Assembly: GCF_018398875.1 (NCBI RefSeq)
Contig: NZ_JAGWDK010000007.1
Coordinates: forward strand, 248,001-312,000
Length of the DNA stretch: 64,000 nt
Source: Bradyrhizobium sp. sGM-13
GTDB taxonomy: Bacteria > Pseudomonadota > Alphaproteobacteria > Rhizobiales > Xanthobacteraceae
Direction of reading: 5' to 3'
The translations under genes were made by a program, and so were the position numbers. How positions within the stretch are numbered: the first letter of the stretch is position 1; every line of letters starts with the position of its first letter. This document shows positions 44,893-55,115 of the stretch, in pieces. The notes under the pieces were generated by a model. It was not told the DNA's origin. It ran no database searches and saw nothing but the letters and a program-made list of their open reading frames with translations.

Positions 44893-47073
44893 ATGACACG
44901 TTTGCCGCGCGTTGATTCCGCTTGCCTTTTATTTTCTGAAATTGCCGTTACTTCCCGTCGGCCGGCGCGCCTTGCGCAGGCCGTGATCGCAATGGGGCTG
45001 GGCCTGACGCTGGGCTGCAGCACAGCCCTTGCGCAGACACCCGCCAAGGGATCGCCCGAGCATATCAAAGCGGTTACTTCGGCGGTCGACGGCGCATCGA
45101 TCAAGGCCAACACCGCGACCTCGAACGACTGGCCGACCATCGGCCTCGACTACGCCGAGACGCGCTTTTCCAAACTCAACCAGATCAACGCCGACAACGT
45201 GAAGAAGCTCGGACTGGTGTGGAGCTATCCGCTGGAATCCTCCCGCGGCGTCGAGGCGACGCCGGTCGTTGTCGACGGCGTCATGTATCAGACCGCGTCC
45301 TGGAGCGTGGTGCACGCCATCGATGCCCGCACCGGCAAGCGGCTCTGGACGTACGATCCGAAGGTCGATCGCACAAAGGGTTACAAAGGCTGCTGCGACG
45401 TGGTCAATCGCGGCGTCGCGCTCTGGAAAGGCAAGGTGTTCGTCGGCGTCTATGACGGGCGGCTGATCGCGCTCGATGCCGTCACCGGCACAGTGGTTTG
45501 GGAAAAGGACACGCTGATCGACAAGGAGCATTCCTACACCATCACCGGCGCGCCGCGCGTGTTCAACGGCAAGGTCGTGATCGGCAATGGCGGCGCGGAA
45601 TACGGCGCCCGCGGCTACGTCACCGCTTACGACGCCGAAACCGGCAACCAGGCCTGGCGCTGGTTCACGGTGCCGGGCGATCCGTCAAAACCGTTCGAAG
45701 ATGAATCAATGGCGGCTGCCGCCAAGACTTGGGACCCCGCCGGCAAATACTGGATCAACGGCGGCGGCGGAACGGCGTGGGATACCATCACCTTCGATCC
45801 AGACCTCAACCTCGTCTATATCGGCACCGGCAACGGCTCACCGTGGAATCGGGATGTGCGCAGCCCGTCCGGCGGCGACAACCTCTATCTGGCCTCGCTC
45901 GTCGCGCTGAACGCCGACACCGGAAAATACGTCTGGCACTATCAGGAGACGCCCGGCGACCACTGGGACTACACCTCCACCCAACCGATGATCCTCGCCG
46001 ATCTCACCATCGATGGCACGCCGCGCAAGGTGATCCTGCATGCGCCGAAGAATGGCTTCTTCTTCGTCGTCGACCGCACCAATGGCAAGTTCATCTCGGC
46101 CAAGAACTTCGTCGATGTGAACTGGGCGACTGGCTACGACGCCAACGGCCGGCCGATCGAGGTGAAGGAGGCGCGCGGGAGGGAACAGTATGACAGCATC
46201 CCGGGCCCATACGGCGCCCATAACTGGCATCCGATGTCGTTCAACCCGCAGACCGGCCTCGTCTATCTGCCGGCGCAGAACATTCCGGTGAACCTCACGC
46301 CGGAAACAGCGTTCAAGCACAACGCACAGGAGCCCGGCAAATTCGCTTCCGCGGCGGGCTGGAACGTCGGCTTCATGCTCAACGCGACACCGCCGAAGAG
46401 CGCGCCATTCGGCCGCCTGCTCGCCTGGGATCCGGTGAAGCAGAAGGAAGCCTGGCGCGCGGAGTATGTGGCGCCGTGGAACGGCGGCACCCTCACCACT
46501 GCGGGCAACCTCGTTTTCCAGGGCACTGCGGACGGCCGCTTCATCGCCTACAACGCCACGACGGGCGAAAAGCTCTGGGAGACGCCGGTCGGTACCGGCG
46601 TGGTCGCGGCCGCCTCGACCTATCTGGTCGACGGCAAGCAGTATGTCTCGATCGCGGTCGGCTGGGGCGGCGTGTTCGGAATTGCCGCCCGCGCCACCGA
46701 GTTGCAGAGCCCGGGTACCGTCTACACGTTCGCGCTCGACGGCAAAGCGCCACCGCCGGCCTTCGTGAAGTACCAGACCGAAGGCCTGCTCGCCGGCGTC
46801 AAGTACGATCCGAAGGACGTTCCCGAAGGCACTGCGCTCTATGTCACCGCCTGCGCGCAATGCCATGGCGTGCCGGGCGTCGACAAGGGCGGCAATGTCA
46901 GGAACCTCGGCTACGTTTCCAAGGAGACCATCGAGAACCTGAAGAACTTTGTGTTCAAGGGTCCGTTCCGCGATCAGGGCATGCCCGACTTCACCGGCAA
47001 GCTGACCGAAGCCGACGTAGTGAAGATCCAGGCCTTCATCCAAGGCACTGCGGACGCGATAAGGCCGAAGTGA
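44893..47073 (+). CDS. PQQ-dependent quinohemoprotein alcohol dehydrogenase (type II)
   Basis: A 726-residue periplasmic enzyme: signal peptide, eight-bladed propeller that binds PQQ, then a C-terminal cytochrome c domain with CAQCH near 654-658. The disulfide-forming CC pair is in KGCCDVVNRG near 166. The catalytic Asp is in GDHWDYTSTQ near 359; the residue two places on is Thr, not Asp, which indicates a calcium-type rather than lanthanide-type enzyme. The ATG at 44893 follows GGAGGGAATGAG. It oxidises alcohols and passes electrons to its own heme. No PQQ biosynthesis gene is in the window. Confidence 0.92.
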   Translation: MTRLPRVDSACLLFSEIAVTSRRPARLAQAVIAMGLGLTLGCSTALAQTPAKGSPEHIKAVTSAVDGASIKANTATSNDWPTIGLDYAETRFSKLNQINADNVKKLGLVWSYPLESSRGVEATPVVVDGVMYQTASWSVVHAIDARTGKRLWTYDPKVDRTKGYKGCCDVVNRGVALWKGKVFVGVYDGRLIALDAVTGTVVWEKDTLIDKEHSYTITGAPRVFNGKVVIGNGGAEYGARGYVTAYDAETGNQAWRWFTVPGDPSKPFEDESMAAAAKTWDPAGKYWINGGGGTAWDTITFDPDLNLVYIGTGNGSPWNRDVRSPSGGDNLYLASLVALNADTGKYVWHYQETPGDHWDYTSTQPMILADLTIDGTPRKVILHAPKNGFFFVVDRTNGKFISAKNFVDVNWATGYDANGRPIEVKEARGREQYDSIPGPYGAHNWHPMSFNPQTGLVYLPAQNIPVNLTPETAFKHNAQEPGKFASAAGWNVGFMLNATPPKSAPFGRLLAWDPVKQKEAWRAEYVAPWNGGTLTTAGNLVFQGTADGRFIAYNATTGEKLWETPVGTGVVAAASTYLVDGKQYVSIAVGWGGVFGIAARATELQSPGTVYTFALDGKAPPPAFVKYQTEGLLAGVKYDPKDVPEGTALYVTACAQCHGVPGVDKGGNVRNLGYVSKETIENLKNFVFKGPFRDQGMPDFTGKLTEADVVKIQAFIQGTADAIRPK

Positions 47074-47127
47074 CGAAGTGATCCCGGGATGGTGCGCAAG
47101 CACCAGACCTCAGATGCGCAAATAGGG

Positions 47128-47156
47128 AGGGCTGCGCGAGATGATCGCGCAGCCCT
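47128..47156. terminator. Strong hairpin between convergent genes
   Basis: AGGGCTGCGCGA (47128-47139) and TCGCGCAGCCCT (47145-47156) form a perfect 12-base stem with a five-base loop. It lies between the stops of the quinohemoprotein dehydrogenase and the binding protein. The stem is strong enough for termination on both strands, although no long T run follows. Confidence 0.7.
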
Positions 47157-47193
47157 CTGTCGTTGAAGCCCTGCCGTTAGAGCGAAGCGCCCC

Positions 47194-48393
47194 TCAGAAC
47201 ATCAGGCCTTCCTTGATCAGCACCCAGCGGCCGTTCTTGATCTGCTGGACCTGGGTGATCGTGGTGGCGAGATGATCAGTCTTGGAGAACTTGGTCGGCG
47301 GCGAATTGAAGATGTCACGGAACTGCTCGCCTGACTCCAGTGCGTCGAGCATCTTCTGCCCGCTCAGATCCTTGCCCGCCTTGTTGGCATAGAAGGCAAA
47401 GGTCTGGACGGCGTTGTAGCCGATGATCGCCTGGGTGTTGGCGTCGGTGCCAAACATCTTCTTATAGTTGGTCAGCCACTCCTTGACCTTGCCCTTGGCG
47501 GTGTCCTCGTACGGGATTTCGAAGCCGGAGGCTGCATAGAGACCTTCGACCGCTTCCTTGCCGAGGGCCGGCACTTCAAGCACGTTGACAGGCGTGGCGC
47601 CGAGGAAGGTCACGTCCCATCCGAGCTTCTTGGCTTCGCTCATCGCGCCGATGGTCTCGCGGATGACGGTGCCGAGCACGACCATGTCGCAGCCGTCGGA
47701 TTTCATCTTGGCGATCTGCGCGCTGAAGTCGGAAGCGCCGCGCTTGTAGCTCGTGACAGAAGCCGGCTCCAGCTTCATCGCCTTGACCTGCTGCGTGAAG
47801 CCATCAAGCACGTTCTTCCCGTACTCGTCGTCCTGATGCAGGATGCAGGGCTTCTTGAAACCCTTGGTCTCCAGCATGTACTTGACGGCGGCGCGGGTGC
47901 TCTCGACGTAAGGCAGCAGGTTGTTGAACTTCAACCTTTCCTGCGGCTTCGCCGGATCGAACTTGAAGGTGAATTCGGCCGCCGTCAGCGGGAAGAGCTG
48001 CATGACACCGGCGTCGAACAGGATGTCCTGCGCGGCGAGCACGGTGGGCGAGCCCATCGGACCGACCATGGCGAACACCTTGTCGCGCTCGACCATCTTT
48101 TGCGACGCCAGCACGGCGCGTTTCGGATCGTAGCCGCTGTCTTCAATGACCAGCTTGATCTTGCGGCCGTGGATGCCGCCCGCGGCGTTGATCTCCTCCA
48201 CGGCCATCTTCATGCCGTTGGATACCGGCACGCCCCAGAACTTGATCGGCCCGGACAGGTCCTGATGGGTACCGATGACGATCTCATTGGCCGAGATGCC
48301 TTGATCGGTAACCTTGGTTTGGGCTGCGGCCGGCAATTGGGTCAGCGCAAGGGCGCTCACCGCAAGGCCCAGCACCTTGAACGATTTCGACAT
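47194..48393 (-). CDS. Branched-chain-amino-acid-type ABC transporter solute-binding protein (LivK family)
   Basis: A 399-residue periplasmic binding protein with a signal peptide ending PAAAQTKV (about residue 25). The LivK-type core reads EIVIGTHQDLSGP, then MAVEEINAAGGIHGRKI. It is the last gene of a cluster with livHMGF and an acyl-CoA synthetase. Ligands of this family include amino acids, aromatic acids and short amides, so the true substrate is unknown. Confidence 0.9.
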   Translation of the reverse strand: MSKSFKVLGLAVSALALTQLPAAAQTKVTDQGISANEIVIGTHQDLSGPIKFWGVPVSNGMKMAVEEINAAGGIHGRKIKLVIEDSGYDPKRAVLASQKMVERDKVFAMVGPMGSPTVLAAQDILFDAGVMQLFPLTAAEFTFKFDPAKPQERLKFNNLLPYVESTRAAVKYMLETKGFKKPCILHQDDEYGKNVLDGFTQQVKAMKLEPASVTSYKRGASDFSAQIAKMKSDGCDMVVLGTVIRETIGAMSEAKKLGWDVTFLGATPVNVLEVPALGKEAVEGLYAASGFEIPYEDTAKGKVKEWLTNYKKMFGTDANTQAIIGYNAVQTFAFYANKAGKDLSGQKMLDALESGEQFRDIFNSPPTKFSKTDHLATTITQVQQIKNGRWVLIKEGLMF

Positions 48394-48483
48394 TGCAGTC
48401 TCCTCTTCCTTGGCCCGTGTTGCGCGAAGGGTGGGCCTTCTCAGTCCTTCGCCGTTTTCAAATACTTGGTTCCAAATCTCCGC

Positions 48484-50322
48484 CTACGCCACCGCCCGTT
48501 CGCGATACATGGCGTCGATCTCGGCGGCGTAGCGCTTATTCACGAAGCTGCGCTTCAGCTTCATGGTCGGCGTCAGTTCCTCGTCCTCGGGAGTCAACTG
48601 ACGCTCGATGAGGTAGAACTTCTTGATGGTTTCGACGCGCGCGAAGTTGGCGTTGACCGCCTCGATCTCACGCTGGATCAAGTCCTGGATCTCCTGCGCA
48701 CGGCACAGGCTGGCATAATTAGTGAAGGGAATATCGTGGTCCTGCGCGTATTTCTCGACATTCTCCTGGTCGATCATGACGAGGCAGGTCAAATACGGCC
48801 GCTTGTCGCCGATCACCACGGCGTCCGAAACGTAAGGCGAGAATTTTAGCTGGTTCTCGATCTCCGACGGCGTGATGTTCTTGCCGCCCGAGGTGATGAT
48901 GATGTCCTTCATCCGGTCGGTGATCTTGACGAAGCCTTCATTGTCGATCGAACCGACGTCGCCGGTGTGCAGCCATCCCTTGGCGTCGATGGTCTCGGCG
49001 GTCTTCTCGGGCTGGTTCAGATAGCCCATGAACAGGAAGTCGCCGCGGATCAGGATTTCGCCCTGCGGCGAGATCGCAACCTCGCCCCACGGCGCGGCCT
49101 TGCCGACCGACCCGAGCTTGATGCGATCGGGCGGCATGATGGTCGCGACACCGCAATTCTCGGTCTGGCCGTAGACTTCGCGCATGTCGAGGCCGAGCGC
49201 GAGATACCAGCGGATCAGGTCCGGCGCGATCGGGGCCGCGCCGGTAAAGGCCAGCCGGCACCGGTCGAGCCCGAGCATGCGGCGGATGTTGCGGAACACC
49301 AGCCAATAGGCGACGCGGTTGGCCAGCCGCAAGGACAGTGGCGGCGTATCGCCCTGCAGCTTGTATTCGGTCATCCGATTGCCGATGGCGAGCGCGTTGC
49401 GGTACATCCAGTTCTGGAACGTGGTCGCATCCTTCAGCGCGATCGTGATTCCGGAATAAAACTTTTCCCAAATTCTCGGCACCGCAAGGAAGGCGGTCGG
49501 CTGCACCTCGCGCAGATTGTCCGGCACGGTCTCCGGGCTTTCGGCGAAATTCATCACCGATCCCAGCGCCAGCGAGACGTAATAGCCGCCGATCCGCTCG
49601 GCGACGTGGCAGAGCGGCAAGAACACCAGCCGTTCCTCGGAATCAGTCGACGGAAACAGGTCGTTGGCGTGGCGCATCTGGTGCGTCACGCTGCGGTTGG
49701 AATGCATGGCGCCCTTGGGTGGGCCGGTGGTGCCCGAGGTGTAGACAAGGATAGCGAGATCGCCTGTGCTGCGGCTTGCGATCATCTCGTCCCACAGCGC
49801 CTCGTTGCCCTGCGCGTGGTTGCGACCGAGCGCCATGAATTCGGCCAGCGACAACACCATCGGGTCGCTGAAACCGGTCAGGCCTTCCATGTCGAACACG
49901 ACGATCTTCTGCAGCGTCGGGCAACGCGAACGGCAGGCGAGTATCTTGTCGAGCTGTTCCTCGTCCTCAGCGAAGATCACCTTGGTCGAGGAATCTTTGA
50001 TCAAGTATTCAACCTGCGACGAGGAGTCGGTTGGGTAGATGCCGGATGAAACGCCGCCGGCGCAGAGGATGCCCATGTCGGCATAGACCCATTCCGGCAC
50101 GGCGTTGGCGATGATCGAGGCGACGTCCCCGGGCCGGAACCCGCTGGCATGCAGACCATAGGCCACGTCCTTGGATATCTGCAGCCATTCGCGCCAACTG
50201 GTCGGCTGCCAGATGCCGAACTTCTTCTCGCGGATCGCCGGCCGGTCGCCGCGTGTTTCCACGGACAGCAAGAAGCTCTTCGCGATCGTGTCGGCGACCG
50301 TCAGCACTGCCGGTCTGGCCAT
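48484..50322 (-). CDS. AMP-dependent acyl-CoA synthetase (long-chain fatty acid/aromatic acid ligase family)
   Basis: A 612-residue adenylate-forming ligase. The ATP-binding loop is YTSGTTGPPKGAM, the adenylate motif VYGQTENCG, the hinge GWLHTGDVGS and the DRMKDIIITSGGKNI segment at the C-terminal domain. It activates a carboxylate to its CoA thioester. The ATG at 50322 lies six bases after GGAGGAG; an ATG at 50328 directly abuts that site and is less likely. It lies between livF and the binding-protein gene, so it probably activates the acid that the transporter imports. Confidence 0.9.
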   Translation of the reverse strand: MARPAVLTVADTIAKSFLLSVETRGDRPAIREKKFGIWQPTSWREWLQISKDVAYGLHASGFRPGDVASIIANAVPEWVYADMGILCAGGVSSGIYPTDSSSQVEYLIKDSSTKVIFAEDEEQLDKILACRSRCPTLQKIVVFDMEGLTGFSDPMVLSLAEFMALGRNHAQGNEALWDEMIASRSTGDLAILVYTSGTTGPPKGAMHSNRSVTHQMRHANDLFPSTDSEERLVFLPLCHVAERIGGYYVSLALGSVMNFAESPETVPDNLREVQPTAFLAVPRIWEKFYSGITIALKDATTFQNWMYRNALAIGNRMTEYKLQGDTPPLSLRLANRVAYWLVFRNIRRMLGLDRCRLAFTGAAPIAPDLIRWYLALGLDMREVYGQTENCGVATIMPPDRIKLGSVGKAAPWGEVAISPQGEILIRGDFLFMGYLNQPEKTAETIDAKGWLHTGDVGSIDNEGFVKITDRMKDIIITSGGKNITPSEIENQLKFSPYVSDAVVIGDKRPYLTCLVMIDQENVEKYAQDHDIPFTNYASLCRAQEIQDLIQREIEAVNANFARVETIKKFYLIERQLTPEDEELTPTMKLKRSFVNKRYAAEIDAMYRERAVA

Positions 50323-50443
50323 CCGCATCTCCTCCCTCTGTCGCCTGCCTCCGGTGCCGGTGTTCAAACCGGTCTTGGTTTTCGAAGCAGGCTCGAATTT
50401 AGCTCTAACTCGTTCTTAACGCCATGCTTTTGACTGCGACGGT

Positions 50444-50518
50444 TAACGCCAGATATTCTAACGCCAGGTCTTCTGACGCCAAGTCTTCTAACGCCAAGTC
50501 TTCTAACGCCACGTCTTC
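50444..50518. repeat. Five tandem 15-bp repeats at the livF 3' end
   Basis: Five units of TAACGCCA-G-TCTTC type (the core being TAACGCCAAGTCTTC) stand end to end. The last unit overlaps the end of livF, encoding Lys-Thr-Trp-Arg before its stop. In the livF frame the other units would read KTWR followed by stops, so they look like repeated copies of the gene end. Confidence 0.8.
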
Positions 50519-51282
50519 TTCTTCTTCCAGCGCCGTTCGCCGCGGGCGCCCTCTTCCTTGGCGCCGAGATAGAATTCCTGGATATCCTTTGAATTCATCA
50601 GCCGCTCGCAGGTGTCGTTCATCACGACTCGACCAATTTCCAGCACGTAGCCGTAATGCGCGGTCTCCAGCGCTACCTTGGCATTCTGCTCGACCAACAG
50701 GATCGACATGCCCTGCTCCTCGTTGACGCGCTTGATGATGGCGAAGATCTCCTTCACCAGGATCGGCGACAGGCCGAGCGAGGGCTCGTCCAAAAGTAGT
50801 AGGGTCGGCCGGTTCATCAGCGCCCGCCCGATCGCCAGCATCTGCTGCTCGCCGCCGGAAAGCTGCCCGGCCGGCTGGTTGATGCGTTCCTTCAGTCGCG
50901 GGAAATAGCCGTAGACGCGCTCGAGGTCTTCGGCGACGCCGGCCCGGTCCTTGCGCGGGTAGGCGCCCATCATCAGATTTTCGCGTACCGAGAGGAACGG
51001 AAACACCTCGCGCCCCTCCGGCACGTGGCTCAAGCCCAGCCGAACGATCTTGTCGGCTTCCATGCGCTGGATCGGCTTGCCCAGAAACTCGATCGAGCCT
51101 TTTTGCGGATCGAGAATACCGGAGATGGTCTTGAGCACGGTGGTCTTGCCGGCGCCGTTGGCGCCGAGCAGGGTAACGATGCGGCCGCGCGGCACCTCCA
51201 GGCTGATGCCGCGGATGGCCATGATCGGCCCGTAATAGCTCTCGATATTGCTGAGCTTGAGGATGATGTCGGAAGCGCTCAT
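50503..51282 (-). CDS. livF: Branched-chain-amino-acid-type ABC transporter ATPase LivF
   Basis: A 259-residue ATPase with Walker A GANGAGKTT, the signature LSGGEQQMLAIGRAL and Walker B LLLLDEPSLGL. The start is the ATG at 51282, 10 bases after the livG stop. The C-terminus ends RRWKKKKTWR, where the last four codons are part of a tandem 15-bp repeat. It energises the transporter with LivG. Confidence 0.92.
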   Translation of the reverse strand: MSASDIILKLSNIESYYGPIMAIRGISLEVPRGRIVTLLGANGAGKTTVLKTISGILDPQKGSIEFLGKPIQRMEADKIVRLGLSHVPEGREVFPFLSVRENLMMGAYPRKDRAGVAEDLERVYGYFPRLKERINQPAGQLSGGEQQMLAIGRALMNRPTLLLLDEPSLGLSPILVKEIFAIIKRVNEEQGMSILLVEQNAKVALETAHYGYVLEIGRVVMNDTCERLMNSKDIQEFYLGAKEEGARGERRWKKKKTWR

Positions 51283-51292
51283 GGCATCATCC

Positions 51293-52051
51293 TCATGCGC
51301 CGAGATAGGCGGCGACGACGTCGGGATGGCGCTGCACCTCAGACGGCGAGCCCATCGCGAGCACGCGACCGTAGTTGAGCGCAATCACACGGTCGGAGAC
51401 GCGGTTGACCAGCGTCATGTCGTGCTCGACCATCAAGACGGTGATGCCAAGCTCGGTCTTCATATCGCGGATCCAGAACGACATGTCCTCGGTCTCCTCG
51501 ACATTGAGCCCGGAGGACGGCTCGTCGAGCAGGATCAGCTTCGGCTCGGAGCACAGCGCGCGCGCCAGCTCGATCACCTTGCGGACGCCGTAAGGCAGCC
51601 CCGAGATCAGCTTGTCGCGATAGGCTTCGAGATCGAGGAATTCGATCACCTGCTCGACGCGGCGGCGATGCATCTTTTCGCCGGCGCGCACGCTCGGCAG
51701 GAACAGCAATTCCTGCCAGAGCCGCGTGGTGGAGTGGCGGTGCCGGCCGACCAACAGATTGCTCAGCATGGTCGCATTCTCGAACAATTCGATGTTCTGG
51801 AAGGTGCGGGCGATGCCGAGGCCTGCGATATCGTAGGCCGGCTGATTGGTAATATCCTGGTCCTCGAAGAAGATCCTGCCCGAGGTCGGCGGATAAATCC
51901 GCGAGATCAGGTTGAAGATTGAACTCTTGCCGGCGCCGTTCGGGCCGATGATCGAGAGTATCTCGCCCTTCTCCACAGCGAAGCTGACGGAATCGACAGC
52001 TTTGAGGCCGCCGAAGTGCAGAGACAGGTTTTCGGCACGGAAATAGCTCAT
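51293..52051 (-). CDS. livG: Branched-chain-amino-acid-type ABC transporter ATPase LivG
   Basis: A 252-residue ATPase with Walker A GPNGAGKSS, the LivG-specific insertion DITNQPAYDIAGLGIARTFQ, and Walker B LILLDEPSSGL. Its signature region is unusual: the segment PYGVRKVIELARALC stands in place of LSGGQ-type sequences. It starts with an ATGA overlap with livM. Confidence 0.92.
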   Translation of the reverse strand: MSYFRAENLSLHFGGLKAVDSVSFAVEKGEILSIIGPNGAGKSSIFNLISRIYPPTSGRIFFEDQDITNQPAYDIAGLGIARTFQNIELFENATMLSNLLVGRHRHSTTRLWQELLFLPSVRAGEKMHRRRVEQVIEFLDLEAYRDKLISGLPYGVRKVIELARALCSEPKLILLDEPSSGLNVEETEDMSFWIRDMKTELGITVLMVEHDMTLVNRVSDRVIALNYGRVLAMGSPSEVQRHPDVVAAYLGA

Positions 52052-53199
52052 CGGTTCCGCTCCGATTTCACGTAGATCTTCTGGCGTTTGAAGGTAGCGC
52101 GCTTGTAGAGCGGGAAGAGCTGGAAGAAGAGTTTTATCTTCAGCCAGCGGCCGTAGAGACCGAGCGGCTCGAACAGCACGAACAGCACGATGATCACCCC
52201 GTAGATGGCGCCCTTCAGGCCGTTGGCGGACGCAATGGCGGCGACGTTGCCGTGAATTTTCCCGGCCGTGATGCTGTCGGCGCCAAAGGTCGCTGCGATT
52301 CCGGCGATGATGCCGGGCAGGTCGTCCTTCAGGTATGTCAGGAACGGATCGATCATGACCAGAAAGATTGCGCCTAACACCGCGCCATGCAGGCTGAAGG
52401 CGCCGCCGATCAGGATCACGATGATGAACTCGATCGAGAGCTGCAGCGTGAACATTTCCGGCGAGATGAAGGAGAGCTTGTGCGCGAACAGCACGCCGGC
52501 GAGACCTGTGATCGCCGCGCTGATCGCAAACGACTTCACCTTGTAGAGCGACACATTGACGCCCATGCTGCGCGCCGCGGTTTCGCTGTCGCGGATCGCG
52601 ACGAAGGCGCGTCCTGTCGGCGAGCGCAGCAGATTGAGCGTGCCCACGATGGTGAGGATCAGTACGGCAAGACAGAGATAGTAGAAGGTCGGGCCGTTTT
52701 GCGGCACCGCCTGCCCGAACAGGCTCAGCGTCTTGACCCGCATGCCCTCATTGCCGTGGGTTACGCTTTCCCAACGCGCCAGCACCTCTTCAACGATGAA
52801 GGCGAAGGAAATTGTCGCGATGACGAGATAGATGCCCGTCAGCCGCAGCGCCGGGAATCCGACCAGCGCGCCGACCACGCCGGTCAACAGGCCGCCGGCC
52901 AGGAAATAGACCGGAAACGGCACGTTGAACTGCTGCAGATAGGCCGCCGTGTAAGCGCCGATCGCCAGAAAGGCGGCGTGCCCGAGTGAGGCCTGCCCGG
53001 TGAAGCCGGTGAGAATCATCAGTCCCACGCCGACCGTTGCATAGATGCAGACGAACACCAGTTGGCTGACGAGGTAGCTGGAAAGCACGAAGGGCGCGAT
53101 CAGGAGAAACGCCAGCAGGATACCGTAGGAAACGACGTAGCCGCTGTGCGGAAACAGTTTGATGTCGTCTTCGTAATCCGTCTTGAAGAGAAAACGCAT
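52048..53199 (-). CDS. livM: Branched-chain-amino-acid-type ABC transporter permease LivM
   Basis: A 383-residue permease with about 10 hydrophobic segments. The family loop ARSMGVNVSLYKVKSFAISA is the ATPase contact zone, and GFTGQASLGHAAFLAIGAY is a typical LivM segment. It starts at 53199 with a TAATG overlap with the livH stop. Longer upstream readings run through livH in another frame and are not real. Confidence 0.92.
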   Translation of the reverse strand: MRFLFKTDYEDDIKLFPHSGYVVSYGILLAFLLIAPFVLSSYLVSQLVFVCIYATVGVGLMILTGFTGQASLGHAAFLAIGAYTAAYLQQFNVPFPVYFLAGGLLTGVVGALVGFPALRLTGIYLVIATISFAFIVEEVLARWESVTHGNEGMRVKTLSLFGQAVPQNGPTFYYLCLAVLILTIVGTLNLLRSPTGRAFVAIRDSETAARSMGVNVSLYKVKSFAISAAITGLAGVLFAHKLSFISPEMFTLQLSIEFIIVILIGGAFSLHGAVLGAIFLVMIDPFLTYLKDDLPGIIAGIAATFGADSITAGKIHGNVAAIASANGLKGAIYGVIIVLFVLFEPLGLYGRWLKIKLFFQLFPLYKRATFKRQKIYVKSERNR

Positions 53200-54074
53200 T
53201 AGACCTTCTTCCGCATGTGAACACCGAACAGGCCTTCGGGCTTGAGCAGCAGCACCACCAGAAGGACGATGTAGGGCGCGACGTCTTTCCAGCCCTGCGG
53301 CAGGTAGAAGCCGGCCATGCTCTCGATCACGCCGATCAGCACGCCTCCGACCACGGCACCCGGAATCGAGCCGAAGCCGCCGAGCACGGCGGCGGGAAAT
53401 GCTTTCAGACCCAGCACCAGTCCGACATTGGAGTGAATGAAGGTGATCGGCGCCAGCAGCACGCCGGCTGCGGTCGCGACCGCCGCAGCGATCGCCCACA
53501 CGATCGACACCACGCGCTTGACCGGAATGCCCATGTAGTAGGCAGCCAGCATATTCTCCGAACTGGCGCGCATCGCGGTGCCGAGCGTGGTACGGTTGAA
53601 GAATAGGTACAACAGCGCGCAGAGGATGATGGTGGCGGCGATCACCGACAGCTTGTCGTATGCCAGCACCAGCGAGCCGATTCGCAGCACGCCGTCGCTG
53701 AACGGCGTCTCGATCTTGAAATCGTCGGTGCCCCAGATCATGCCGACCACGGAGCGCAGGAAATATCCGAGCCCGATCGTCGCCATGATGATGGAAAACT
53801 GCGGATAGCCGAGAATCGGGCGCACGACGACGCGTTCGGCCAACATGCCGAACAGGGCCATGGCGATGACGGCACCGGCGAATCCGAGCCAGTAATTGAG
53901 ACCAAGCATGCCGATGAATGTGAAGGCGAAGAATCCGCCCAGCATCATCAAATCGCCCTGGGCGAAATTGACGACCTCGGTTGCCTTGTAAATGAGCACA
54001 AAACCGAGCGCGATCAGGCCATAGACGCAGCCGAGCGCGATGCCACTCACGAGCTGCTGAACGAAGTCCAGCAT
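53199..54074 (-). CDS. livH: Branched-chain-amino-acid-type ABC transporter permease LivH
   Basis: A 291-residue permease. The family patterns IYKATEVVNFAQGDLMMLGG and AMRASSENMLAAYYMGIPVK are present. The second ATG of an ATGATG pair, at 54074, is six bases after GGAGG and gives MLDFVQQLVSG; the first at 54077 is also possible. It is the first gene of the liv cluster, transcribed away from the ABC exporter genes. Confidence 0.92.
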   Translation of the reverse strand: MLDFVQQLVSGIALGCVYGLIALGFVLIYKATEVVNFAQGDLMMLGGFFAFTFIGMLGLNYWLGFAGAVIAMALFGMLAERVVVRPILGYPQFSIIMATIGLGYFLRSVVGMIWGTDDFKIETPFSDGVLRIGSLVLAYDKLSVIAATIILCALLYLFFNRTTLGTAMRASSENMLAAYYMGIPVKRVVSIVWAIAAAVATAAGVLLAPITFIHSNVGLVLGLKAFPAAVLGGFGSIPGAVVGGVLIGVIESMAGFYLPQGWKDVAPYIVLLVVLLLKPEGLFGVHMRKKV

Positions 54075-54362
54075 CATTTCCCTCCCCGATGCCGGGCGAT
54101 TCTGTCGATCGCCTCTTTCGCATCTTGTGTCTACACGCTGCCCCGCATCCACGATGCCTGCAGCCGCATATGTCCCGCTGCATTGAGCCCAAAGCGCCGA
54201 CCGCTGTCAACAAAGCGCTGCGAGCAGCGCCGTTAACAATTGCGGAGAAATGCCGCAGCCCGGGAAGTTGCGGGGGTCGGCGCGATTTGGTCCACCAGAT
54301 TCACCGCGCCGAAAGTTCTTCGGTTCATGGTCCGCGACGAACAACTGGATCGTTCCGAAATC

Positions 54363-55111
<749 letters not shown>

Positions 55112-55115
<4 letters not shown>

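Noticed and set aside
52048..54213. Extension of the LivM reading to 721 codons
   Set aside because: The upstream part covers livH in another frame; the real start at 53199 overlaps the livH stop.
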